From assembly GCF_014646655.1 (NCBI RefSeq), contig NZ_BMNR01000008.1, positions 4,719-68,718 of the forward strand: DNA of 64,000 bases, read 5' to 3'. The DNA is from Yeosuana aromativorans (GTDB taxonomy: Bacteria > Bacteroidota > Bacteroidia > Flavobacteriales > Flavobacteriaceae). The position numbers and the translations under genes are program-made. Positions within the stretch are counted from its first letter, which is position 1. The number at the start of each line of letters is the position of its first letter. The notes under the pieces were generated by a model. That model was not told where the DNA came from. It did no database searches and saw nothing but the letters and a program-made list of their open reading frames with translations. Positions 1 to 7,585 of the stretch are shown here, in pieces.

Positions 1-859
1 GTCTGTAGTGGATCCATAACTCCCCATCAATTCCTATGCTGATATTGTCCTCTTTTAGGTTGATCACATCGATATAGCTCAGACTGGTATAGCAACTGAA
101 CACGAACAGGTCCTTGACCAATTGCAGCCGCCCTATGGTGAACCGCTTCTCCTCTACTGCCCTTAGTTCTTGTAAGCTCAAGAAGCCTCGTTCAGTTTTT
201 ATGAATTGGGACTTGAAGTTGGCAAAGGGGTCCCTGTCCAGCCATCCCAGTTTTACGGACAGGTTCACAAGTTTCCTTAGGCGCTCTATATGTTTCATCA
301 CCGTATTGTTGCCCATGGGTTTCTGGTGGTCCTCGGGGACATGCCCCCTCAGGTATTTCTCAAACTTGATTATGAAATTATAATCCAGTTCCCGTAAATA
401 GATGTCCGTGGTCCCATGGTTCTTCAATAGAAATTTCGATAGGTACTTTTGCGTGGTGTAGTAGTTCTTCTGGGTGCCCCACTTTAACTTGCCCTGCATG
501 TCCTCGTTATGGTACTTGATGATATCGTTGACCGAACGGTTCTGCTCGTCCTCTCCAAGATATCTTGCCTTAACGGCTTGGGAGGTGATGAGCCTGTGCT
601 CGAGTTTCAGGTCCTGGTAGCATTTGAAAAGGCCACTGTTCACTTCCTCTAAATAACCGTTTAGGGCTCTTGTGAATTGGTTGTTTCCCCGGGAGCGTCC
701 CTTATGGGCGTCCCAATCCGATACGGAAACTTTCCGCTTTAAACTGATGGTTGCTCGTTTGCCGTTTACCGTGACCCGTGCGTAAATGGAGGCTTGGTTG
801 TCTTTTGCCCTGGAAAGGTCCGCCCAGAACAGGATGCTGAAGGTTGCTGTCGTTTTCAT
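1..859 (-). CDS. tyrosine recombinase/integrase, CTnDOT-like (3' part beyond window)
   Basis: Translating the complement from the ATG at 859 gives an uninterrupted reading frame of 286 codons running off the window edge. Order seen: an N-terminal arm-type DNA-binding region ('FSILFWADLSRAKDNQASIY', 'ARVTVNGKRATISLKRKVSV'), a SAM-like core-binding region (about 100-205, with 'HRL' to 'MGNNTVMKHIERLRKLVNL'), then the start of the catalytic domain ('FSCYTSLSYIDVINL', about 255-269). The Lys, HxxR and Tyr motifs would lie beyond base 1. In the usual TGLR box, Ser261 stands where the first catalytic Arg is expected, as known for the CTnDOT integrase. GC is visibly higher (about 42-45% in lines counted by eye) than in the genes that follow. 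The gene probably drives excision and integration of an element extending to the left. Confidence 0.9.
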   Translation of the reverse strand, partial: MKTTATFSILFWADLSRAKDNQASIYARVTVNGKRATISLKRKVSVSDWDAHKGRSRGNNQFTRALNGYLEEVNSGLFKCYQDLKLEHRLITSQAVKARYLGEDEQNRSVNDIIKYHNEDMQGKLKWGTQKNYYTTQKYLSKFLLKNHGTTDIYLRELDYNFIIKFEKYLRGHVPEDHQKPMGNNTVMKHIERLRKLVNLSVKLGWLDRDPFANFKSQFIKTERGFLSLQELRAVEEKRFTIGRLQLVKDLFVFSCYTSLSYIDVINLKEDNISIGIDGELWIHYR

Positions 860-1053
860 GTTTTCGTCTTTTTGTTAATACTTTTTTTTATTACCAGACG
901 AAAGTCAAATCACCTTAAAGATACATTTATTCCAACAACTGATCGCTCAATTTTAACAATTCGGTCAACACGTTTTAAAAAAACATTTTGTTATCCGATT
1001 TGTTGACTTTTTTAACAGTGTTTTTTGTTCTCTTATGAAACCGTTAAAAATGC

Positions 1054-1087
1054 AAAAACCTGTAAATCATACGATTAACAGGTTTTT
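1054..1087 (-). terminator. intrinsic terminator after tRNA-Pro
   Basis: AAAAACCTGT (1054-1063) and ACAGGTTTTT (1078-1087) form a 10-bp stem with a 14-base loop. It lies 25 bases downstream of the tRNA 3' end on the minus strand and closes with a T run in either direction. It sits between the tRNA and the integrase, so it marks the minimum of host-like or element-borne sequence at this junction. Confidence 0.65.
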
Positions 1088-1111
1088 GATTTGGATTGAT
1101 ATACTCTTTTG

Positions 1112-1186
1112 TCGGGGTGGCAGGATTCGAACCTGCGACCTCCTGCTCCCAAAGCAGGCGCGATAACCGGGCTACGCTACACCCCG
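1112..1186 (-). tRNA. tRNA-Pro (anticodon UGG)
   Basis: The complement folds as a canonical cloverleaf of 75 nt without encoded CCA. The acceptor stem is CGGGGTG/CACCCCG with discriminator A, the D arm is GCG...CGC, the anticodon arm is CCTGC-TTTGGGA-GCAGG with anticodon TGG, and the T arm is GCAGG-TTCGAAT-CCTGC. It reads proline codons CCN. Its 3' end points at the integrase gene 253 bases away, the usual arrangement when a tRNA 3' end serves as an element attachment site. Confidence 0.95.
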
Positions 1187-1241
1187 AAACGTTAAAAAGA
1201 CTGATTTGGAAAGACCTATCATGGTTCATTTTAACAGTGTG

Positions 1242-1249
1242 CAAATATA
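1242..1249 (-). promoter_or_regulatory. candidate -7 promoter element for tRNA-Pro
   Basis: The complement reads TATATTTG, matching the Bacteroidota TAnnTTTG -7 element, 56 bases upstream of the mature tRNA 5' end. I do not see a convincing TTG-type -33 element at the usual spacing. Confidence 0.4.
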
Positions 1250-1361
1250 GTTTTTTTTATAATATTACCTTGTAAAATGCATTAATTTTGGTTTGTTTGA
1301 AATCAAATTTTAAAAACCCACTTCTATAATTTAAATTTAGTCGAAATATATATTCTTTTAG

Positions 1362-3653
1362 ATGAGATACACCAAAGCTCACACCATATCCCTGCTTTTA
1401 GTTTTGAATGTGTTTTTTACATATGCTCAGATAAAAGGCAAAATAATTGATAGTGAAAACAAAGCGCCAATTGCTGATGTTGAAATACTAAATACCAATA
1501 ATGATATAATTTCTAAATCAAATGCTTTTGGTGAATTTGATTTACCTGATATGGGCACATATGAGTTCAAAAAATCTGGGTTTCAAGACAAGAAGGTTAC
1601 TATCAAAAAAACTGGTTATTTGGTTATTCAACTTAACATTAATGTATCCCAATTAAACGAAATTATTGTTAGCGCCAATCATATCCCACAAAGGCTAAAA
1701 AAAGCAACTTCCAGTATTGATGTAATCACTTCGAATGACATTCAAAGAATCAACAATGTGAATCTAACAGAAGTTTTGAACAAGGTTCCTGGCGTCTACA
1801 TGCAAACAGGTTCATTAAACACCAATAAAATTTCCATTCGTGGCATAGGATCCAGAAACCTGTATGGCACATCAAAGATCAGGGCATATTTTGAAGATAT
1901 ACCCTTAACAACCGGTAATGGAGAAACCACCATTGAAGATTTTGAACTTGGTGCTATTTCACGTTTTGAAATCATTAAAGGCGCAGCTTCCAGTATTTAC
2001 GGTGCAGGCTTAGGTGGTACTATTCATTTAATGCCCAAAAATGCATTCCTTAATCAAAAGTATATCAAAACCGAACTATCTTTAGGCTCTTTTGGACTCA
2101 CAAAGGAAATAGTCAATTTTAATTACGGAACAGAAAATAATAGTTTCAGGGCTGTTTATAGCAACACCAAAAGTGATGGCTATAGAGATAATAATGCATA
2201 CAATAGACAAACCTTTACTATTAATACAAATCATTATTTAAATGAAACCAACAGCTTATCGTTTTTAGTGAGTTATGTAGATTTAAAATCATACATTCCT
2301 AGTTCTGTTGATGAAAATACCTATCGTAACAATCCAACTGCAGCAGCTTACACTTGGGCTCAATCTAAAGGGTACGAAGATTCTCAGCGAGGTATCTTTG
2401 GAAGCACATGGGACCATCAGTTCAATGAACATGCTAAGGTTATAACCAGTATCTTTAGTTCGTTCAAAAAATCTTATGAGCCTAGACCATTCGATATTTT
2501 AAGTGAAAACACGTTTGCGTTGGGTTTGAGAAGCAGATTACTGGGAACAGACACGCTTTTTGGCAAAGAACTAAACTGGACCTTAGGCACTGAATTTTTC
2601 AAAGACAGATATATTTATGGAACCTTTGAGAATTTATACCAAGATTATCCCCAAGGCACTGGCAGTGTAGAAGGTGATCGGTTATCCAATTTTAAGGAAA
2701 ACAGAACCTATTACAATGCTTTTTTTGAAACAAATTACAATATAACAAAAAGCACAACGCTTTCAGTTGGACTAAATTACAACAGAACCCTATATAAGTT
2801 AAAGGATAGGTTTGTAACACAAGATAATCCAGACCAATCTGGTTCTTATGGTTTTAAGGGCATACTCTCACCAAAATTTGGTGTTTCCCATGAGCTATCA
2901 AAAAACATCAGTCTGTTTTCAAATATTAGCCATGGGTTTTCTCCACCCACTACTTCTGAAACATTGTTACCTGATGGCATGATTAACACTAATATAAAGC
3001 CAGAAACAGGTTGGAATTATGAAATAGGAACCCGAACGGCCCTCTACAATAGTCGTCTAAAAATACAGGTATCTCTTTATCGTCTGGCAATTAAAAACTT
3101 ATTGGTAGCCAGAAGAACCGGTAACGACCAATTTATTGGCGTTAATGCCGGAAAAACTAGGCATGACGGTATGGAACTTAGCCTAAAATATCAATGGCTA
3201 ACATCAAAAACATTCTCGCTTAACCATTATTTAACCTATTCATTAAATCATTACAGGTTTAAGGATTTTGTGGATGGAGACAACAATTATTCTGGTAATA
3301 AATTAACGGGAGTTCCCTCAAACATTCTTAACACGGGAATTGATATAAATTCACAAAGCGGGATTTATGGCACCATTAATTTTGAACATGTTGGTAAGAT
3401 GCCAATAACCGATAGCAATTCCATTTTTAACGATGCCTACAACCTGACTAACCTAAAATTAGGATACAGAACATCCATTAAAAAGACTTTTTTGGTTAAT
3501 GTTTATTTTGGCCTTGATAATGTTTTTGATGAACACTACGCCTCACAAATATTAATTAACGCTAGAGGATTTAATGGAGCTGCCCCAAGATATTACTATC
3601 CAGGCAGCCCAATAAATTTTTATTTGGGAATTAATATTAATTTTTTATTTTAA
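1362..3653 (+). CDS. TonB-dependent outer-membrane receptor
   Basis: 763 aa. A signal peptide (1-22, ending 'FTYAQ') is followed by a carboxypeptidase-regulatory-like beta-sandwich (about 24-95, 'IKGKIIDSENKAPIADVEIL'). Next come a plug domain (about 110-225, with 'EVLNKVPGVYMQTG', 'ISIRGIGSR', 'FEIIKGAASSIYGAGLGGTI') and a 22-strand-type barrel ending in the aromatic 'FYLGININFLF'. It imports a bound ligand across the outer membrane using TonB energy. It is followed after 27 bases by a PQQ-type dehydrogenase and then a cytochrome c, all on the same strand. The ligand cannot be read from the sequence. The context suggests PQQ or a sugar substrate, while iron chelates remain the general alternative. 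There is no SusD partner, so a polysaccharide-utilisation SusC role is unlikely. Confidence 0.93.
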   Translation: MRYTKAHTISLLLVLNVFFTYAQIKGKIIDSENKAPIADVEILNTNNDIISKSNAFGEFDLPDMGTYEFKKSGFQDKKVTIKKTGYLVIQLNINVSQLNEIIVSANHIPQRLKKATSSIDVITSNDIQRINNVNLTEVLNKVPGVYMQTGSLNTNKISIRGIGSRNLYGTSKIRAYFEDIPLTTGNGETTIEDFELGAISRFEIIKGAASSIYGAGLGGTIHLMPKNAFLNQKYIKTELSLGSFGLTKEIVNFNYGTENNSFRAVYSNTKSDGYRDNNAYNRQTFTINTNHYLNETNSLSFLVSYVDLKSYIPSSVDENTYRNNPTAAAYTWAQSKGYEDSQRGIFGSTWDHQFNEHAKVITSIFSSFKKSYEPRPFDILSENTFALGLRSRLLGTDTLFGKELNWTLGTEFFKDRYIYGTFENLYQDYPQGTGSVEGDRLSNFKENRTYYNAFFETNYNITKSTTLSVGLNYNRTLYKLKDRFVTQDNPDQSGSYGFKGILSPKFGVSHELSKNISLFSNISHGFSPPTTSETLLPDGMINTNIKPETGWNYEIGTRTALYNSRLKIQVSLYRLAIKNLLVARRTGNDQFIGVNAGKTRHDGMELSLKYQWLTSKTFSLNHYLTYSLNHYRFKDFVDGDNNYSGNKLTGVPSNILNTGIDINSQSGIYGTINFEHVGKMPITDSNSIFNDAYNLTNLKLGYRTSIKKTFLVNVYFGLDNVFDEHYASQILINARGFNGAAPRYYYPGSPINFYLGININFLF

Positions 3654-3680
3654 ATAAATTTATTGAAACACTTGAATATC

Positions 3681-4814
3681 ATGAAACAATATCTGGTTTT
3701 ATTATCCGTAATTTTATACTCATATGTGTCTTATGCACAACCATACGCTACTAAAATTTTAGCTGAAGACCCTGTAAATCTTAACTATACTGCCGAACTC
3801 GTAATCCCTGATTTAAATGTCCCTTGGGGTATGGCTTTTTTGCCTGACGGAAGTATGCTAATAACCGAACGGACAGGTGAATTATATCACTTTAAGAATG
3901 GAATGAAAACTTCTGTCGAAGGCGTTCCAGATGTCTATGTGCGTGGCCAAGGTGGGCTTATGGATATTGAATTACACCCAGATTACCCTAACAATGGATG
4001 GATTTATTTTTCTTATTCTTCCCCTGAAGGAGAAGGTGAAGGCGGCAACACAGCCATCATGCGCGCTAAATTGAGTGATAATATGTTAGTTGATAAACAA
4101 CTGTTATACAAGGCTGTTCCTAATACAAAAAAAGGACAGCATTGGGGTTCAAGAATAGAATTTGATAATGATGGCTACTTATATTTTTCTATTGGAGAAC
4201 GTGGCGAAGGTTCTTATAATGCGCAAGACATTACTCGTGATGGCGGTAAGATTTACAGACTTAAAGATGATGGAAGCATCCCCAAAGACAATCCTTTTAT
4301 TACTGTTACAAATGCCAAAAAGGCCATCTTCAGCTATGGTCATAGAAATCCACAAGGATTGGTAAAAAACCCTGAAACTGGTGAAATTTGGGAACATGAA
4401 CATGGCCCTATGGGAGGCGACGAAATAAATATCATACATAAAGGTAAAAACTATGGATGGCAAGTCATATCATATGGTCTTAATTATGATGGCACTAAAT
4501 TTACCGATATTACTAAAAAAGAAGGGATGGAACAACCTGTCTTTTATTGGGTTCCTTCAATAGCACCCTGCGGAATGATTTTTGTCACATCCGATAAATA
4601 TCCTGACTGGAAAGGAAATCTATTGGTCTGTTCCTTAAAATTTAAATACTTGGAACGTTTAGTAATTGAAGACAACAAGGTTGTAAAACGTGAAAAATTA
4701 TTTGGAGATCTACAAGGAGGAAAATTCAGAAATGTACGTCAAGGACCTGACGGATATATTTATTTTGCTGTTGAAGGAAAAGGGATTTATAAAATAATTC
4801 CTAAAAATAACTAA
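3681..4814 (+). CDS. PQQ-dependent aldose (glucose/sorbosone-type) dehydrogenase
   Basis: 377 aa from the ATG at 3681. An in-frame TTG at 3663 is possible, but the ATG gives a clean signal peptide 'MKQYLVLLSVILYSYVSYAQ'. This is the soluble GSDH six-bladed propeller family: 'VPWGMAFLPDGSMLITERTG', 'GQGGLMDIELHPDY', 'HWGSRIEFDNDGYLYFSIGE', 'GHRNPQGL', 'EHGPMGGDEINII', 'NYGWQ', ending 'VRQGPDGYIYFAVEGKGIYKI'. Family knowledge: these enzymes oxidise aldose sugars in the periplasm with pyrroloquinoline quinone and pass electrons to a cytochrome or quinone. The cytochrome gene starts one base after the stop codon, fitting an electron-transfer pair. No PQQ biosynthesis gene is in the window. Exact substrate unknown. 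Confidence 0.9.
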   Translation: MKQYLVLLSVILYSYVSYAQPYATKILAEDPVNLNYTAELVIPDLNVPWGMAFLPDGSMLITERTGELYHFKNGMKTSVEGVPDVYVRGQGGLMDIELHPDYPNNGWIYFSYSSPEGEGEGGNTAIMRAKLSDNMLVDKQLLYKAVPNTKKGQHWGSRIEFDNDGYLYFSIGERGEGSYNAQDITRDGGKIYRLKDDGSIPKDNPFITVTNAKKAIFSYGHRNPQGLVKNPETGEIWEHEHGPMGGDEINIIHKGKNYGWQVISYGLNYDGTKFTDITKKEGMEQPVFYWVPSIAPCGMIFVTSDKYPDWKGNLLVCSLKFKYLERLVIEDNKVVKREKLFGDLQGGKFRNVRQGPDGYIYFAVEGKGIYKIIPKNN

Positions 4815-4815
4815 T

Positions 4816-5217
4816 ATGAGACTATTTTTCTTGGGTTTACTCTTTACTTTTTTTTCAATATTTACTGCTGTTTCACAAACCAGTCCGCTTCAAGAAAGCA
4901 TTAAGCGTGGTAGTGAAATTTACACGGATTTTTGTATGCAATGTCATTTATCAACCGGATTAGGGCAAGAAGACATCTATCCACCACTGGCAAAATCAGA
5001 TTATTTAATGACCAACAGAGAAGCCAGTATTCGAGGAATTAAGTTTGGCCAGCAAGGAGAAATGGTCGTCAATGGTAAAACCTATAACAATATCATGTCG
5101 CCATTAGGCTTGACTGATGACGAAGTTGCTGACGTAATGAATTACATCACCAATAGTTGGGGCAATACAAATGATAAAATGGTAACCATTGAAGAGGTTT
5201 CCAAAATCAAAAAATAG
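4816..5217 (+). CDS. periplasmic mono-haem c-type cytochrome
   Basis: 133 aa. Signal peptide (1-20, 'FFSIFTAVSQ'), one haem-binding motif 'CMQCH' at residues 40-44, and a probable distal Met ligand in 'NIMSPLG' (Met94), giving a class I cytochrome c fold ('GSEIYTDFCMQCH', 'IYPPLAKSDYL'). It follows the dehydrogenase with one intergenic base, so translational coupling is likely. Inferred role: accept electrons from the PQQ dehydrogenase and deliver them to a terminal oxidase. Confidence 0.92.
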   Translation: MRLFFLGLLFTFFSIFTAVSQTSPLQESIKRGSEIYTDFCMQCHLSTGLGQEDIYPPLAKSDYLMTNREASIRGIKFGQQGEMVVNGKTYNNIMSPLGLTDDEVADVMNYITNSWGNTNDKMVTIEEVSKIKK

Positions 5218-5250
5218 ATTTTTTAACAGTTATTTCATGTCGCATTTAAC

Positions 5251-5258
5251 TAACTTTG
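5251..5258 (+). promoter_or_regulatory. candidate -7 element upstream of udk
   Basis: TAACTTTG matches TAnnTTTG and lies 24 bases before the udk start codon, in the only sizeable gap (64 bases) between the cytochrome gene and udk. The -33 region is weak. It suggests that udk and the downstream genes form their own transcription unit. Confidence 0.45.
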
Positions 5259-5281
5259 TATAGATAAACAAGATAATTTCA

Positions 5282-5887
5282 ATGCTCATAATAGGAATTG
5301 CTGGCGGAACAGGATGCGGTAAAACAACCGTAGTAAATAAAATCATTGACGAGCTTCCAGAAGGAGAAGTTGGTGTTATTTCTCAAGATTCGTATTACAA
5401 AGACACTTCGCATTTAAGTTTTGAAGAGCGAATTAAAATTAATTTTGACCATCCCCGTTCCATTGATTTTGATTTACTGGAACAGCATCTTAAAGAATTA
5501 AAACAAGGGCAAGCCATACACCAACCAGTCTATTCGTTCGTTAAACATAATAGAACTGGTGACACCATTGTAACACATCCCAGAAAAGTAATGATTGTTG
5601 AGGGTATTTTAATCCTTACAAATCCGGAATTGCGAGAGATGTTTGATATTAAGATTTTTGTACATGCCGATACTGACGAGCGTTTGATAAGGCGTTTAAA
5701 ACGGGATATTTCAGAACGTGGCAGGGATTTGGACGAAGTGTTAATGCGTTATCAAACCACTCTAAAACCCATGCATGAACAGTTTATTGAACCCATGAAA
5801 GAACATGCCGATATTATTATACCAAACAATAGGCACAACATGGTAGCAATTGATATATTGAGACAAATAATAACCCAAAAACTATAA
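5282..5887 (+). CDS. udk: uridine kinase
   Basis: 201 aa, usual length. P-loop 'GGTGCGKT' at residues 8-15, then 'SQDSYYKD', 'NFDHPRSIDFDLL', 'PVYSFVKHNRTGDT', 'VEGILIL' and the lid 'RLIRRLKRDISERGRD'. It phosphorylates uridine and cytidine to UMP and CMP using ATP or GTP in the pyrimidine salvage pathway, in the cytosol. The stop codon abuts the ATG of the next gene, so the septum-formation gene and mutA probably share its transcript. Confidence 0.96.
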   Translation: MLIIGIAGGTGCGKTTVVNKIIDELPEGEVGVISQDSYYKDTSHLSFEERIKINFDHPRSIDFDLLEQHLKELKQGQAIHQPVYSFVKHNRTGDTIVTHPRKVMIVEGILILTNPELREMFDIKIFVHADTDERLIRRLKRDISERGRDLDEVLMRYQTTLKPMHEQFIEPMKEHADIIIPNNRHNMVAIDILRQIITQKL

Positions 5888-6217
5888 ATGGCACGATTTA
5901 AAATCAAATCCAAATTTTTAAAACCATTCAAAAATGTGTACATACTCATTTTAGTTGTGTTTGCGGTTTGGATGTTGTTTTTTGATGCCAATTCCTGGCT
6001 CATCCATCATGAGCTTAATTCTGATATTGAGGATTTACAAGACCAAAAAGATTATTATAAAAAAGAAATCGAAAAAGACAAAAAAGCCATTAATAAACTA
6101 AGTACCGAAGATGGCTTAGAAAAATTTGCACGTGAAACATATTATATGAAACGTGAAAATGAAGACATCTTTATTATTGAATATGAAGATAGCCTAAAAA
6201 CAAAAGATGATGAGTAA
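5888..6217 (+). CDS. septum formation initiator family protein (FtsB/DivIC-like)
   Basis: 109 aa bitopic membrane protein. A basic N-terminus is followed by one membrane segment (about 17-33, 'VYILILVVFAVWMLFF'), a coiled coil (about 42-75, 'DIEDLQDQKDYYKKEIEKDK') and the short conserved tail 'EKFARETYYMKRENEDIF'. Family knowledge: FtsB/DivIC links FtsL and FtsQ in the divisome. It starts directly after the udk stop and overlaps mutA by 11 bases, an arrangement I recall as common in this family of bacteria. Confidence 0.88.
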   Translation: MARFKIKSKFLKPFKNVYILILVVFAVWMLFFDANSWLIHHELNSDIEDLQDQKDYYKKEIEKDKKAINKLSTEDGLEKFARETYYMKRENEDIFIIEYEDSLKTKDDE

Positions 6218-7583
6218 TATATTGTTTGATGAATTCAATCCCGTAACGTCCAAACAGTGGAAACAACTCATACAATTTGACCTTAAAGGGGCCGACTACA
6301 ACGAAACCCTTGTTTGGAAAACCAATGAAGATATTGATGTAAAGCCTTTTTATCATGCCGATGAATTTAAGGAACTCCCTAAGATATCATCTACAAAAGC
6401 ATCCCAATGGCATATATGCCAATCCATTTTTGTGGCAGATGTAAAAAAGTCCAATGAAAAAGCTCTAAACATCATTGAAAGAGGGGCAGAAAGCATTAAT
6501 TTTATAATCCCTTCCGAAGATGTTTCCATTAAAAATTTAATAGAAGGCATTGATCTCTCTTCCACAATACTTTACTTTGAATTTCAGTTTCTTTCAGAAA
6601 AATATATCCAATCATTTTCTAATATCCTTAACAATAAGAACATTGTCATCCAAACGGATATTATTGGACACTTGGCCAGAACCGGCAACTGGTTCAGCAC
6701 ACTTCAAGAAGACCACAAACAGTTTGAGAGTATTATTAGCAAAACCAAAGCGCTAAGCATTAATGTGTCTTTATACCAAAATGCAGGCGCAACAATAGTG
6801 CAACAGTTAGCTTATGCCCTAGCACATACCAATGAATATTTAAATCATTTAGATTCTGTCATTGCGAGTGGAACGAAGCAATCTCTCGCTGTAATTTTCA
6901 ACGTGTCTGTCGGCACCAATTATTTTTTTGAAATAGCAAAACTAAGGGCTTTAAGATTACTTTGGAATACCATTTCTTCAGAATACACCATCAATACAGA
7001 CTGTCAGATTTTTGCTAAACCAACCAAACGTAACAAAACACTGTATGATTATAATACGAATATGTTACGAACCACTACGGAATGCATGAGTGCCATTTTA
7101 GGTGGAGCCAATACCATTTGCAACCTTCCGTATGATGCCATTTATCATAAAGACAACGAATTTGGTGAACGTATTGCCAGAAATCAACTATTGATTTTAA
7201 AACACGAAAGCTATTTTGATAAAGTGGATAATCCTTCAGATGGCGCATACTATATTGAAACACTTACCAAACAACTGGCCGAAAAAGCCTTGGAATTATT
7301 TAAAGATATTGAGGCCAATGGTGGCTTTCTAAAGCAATTGAAAGAAGGCACCATCCAACGGAAAATTAAAGAAAGTGCAGCAAAAGAACAAGAACAGTTT
7401 GATGCAGGCAAGGAAATTTTATTGGGTAGCAATAAACATCCCAACCCTAATGACCGGATGAAACACGAACTGGAATTGTACCCTTTTGTTAAGACCAATC
7501 AAAGAAAAACATTAATTGAACCCATTATAGAAAAACGATTATCAGAAAAACTTGAACAAGAACGATTAAAAAAAGAAGATTAA
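6207..7583 (+). CDS. mutA: methylmalonyl-CoA mutase small (beta) subunit
   Basis: 458 aa. Mutase-type TIM barrel lacking the C-terminal B12 domain, as is usual for the non-catalytic subunit. Landmarks are 'LFDEFNPVTSKQWKQLIQFD', 'IFNVSVGTNYFFEIAKLRAL', 'TTTECMSAILGGANTICNLP', 'ERIARNQLLILKHESYFDKV' and 'DNPSDGAYYIETLTKQLAEK'. It pairs with MutB for the adenosylcobalamin-dependent interconversion of succinyl-CoA and methylmalonyl-CoA in propionate metabolism. Start is ATG at 6207 (a second ATG follows at 6210), overlapping the upstream gene. Oddity: residues 218-227 ('VIASGTKQSL') are encoded by a copy of a dispersed repeat placed in frame just before 'IFNVSVG' (see separate entry). Confidence 0.94.
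   Translation: MMSNILFDEFNPVTSKQWKQLIQFDLKGADYNETLVWKTNEDIDVKPFYHADEFKELPKISSTKASQWHICQSIFVADVKKSNEKALNIIERGAESINFIIPSEDVSIKNLIEGIDLSSTILYFEFQFLSEKYIQSFSNILNNKNIVIQTDIIGHLARTGNWFSTLQEDHKQFESIISKTKALSINVSLYQNAGATIVQQLAYALAHTNEYLNHLDSVIASGTKQSLAVIFNVSVGTNYFFEIAKLRALRLLWNTISSEYTINTDCQIFAKPTKRNKTLYDYNTNMLRTTTECMSAILGGANTICNLPYDAIYHKDNEFGERIARNQLLILKHESYFDKVDNPSDGAYYIETLTKQLAEKALELFKDIEANGGFLKQLKEGTIQRKIKESAAKEQEQFDAGKEILLGSNKHPNPNDRMKHELELYPFVKTNQRKTLIEPIIEKRLSEKLEQERLKKED
6858..6885 (+). repeat. dispersed palindromic-type repeat embedded in frame in mutA
   Basis: Starts GTCATTGCGAGTGGAACG and ends AAGCAATCTC. I recognise this from memory as the widespread intergenic 'GTCATTGCGAG...GAAGCAATCT' repeat, whose translation (VIAS-x-KQS type peptides) turns up in spurious or invaded reading frames. 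Here it adds about ten codons to mutA without a frameshift or stop. No second copy was seen in this window. Confidence 0.75.
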
Positions 7584-7585
7584 AA

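Noticed and set aside
114-1006. Plus-strand open frames of 70-89 codons opposite the integrase and its upstream region
   Set aside because: They are antisense to a clear integrase reading frame or AT-rich leader and have no family features.
4162-4463. Overlapping open frames inside the sugar dehydrogenase gene
   Set aside because: They are shadows of a well-conserved enzyme frame, with no signal of their own.
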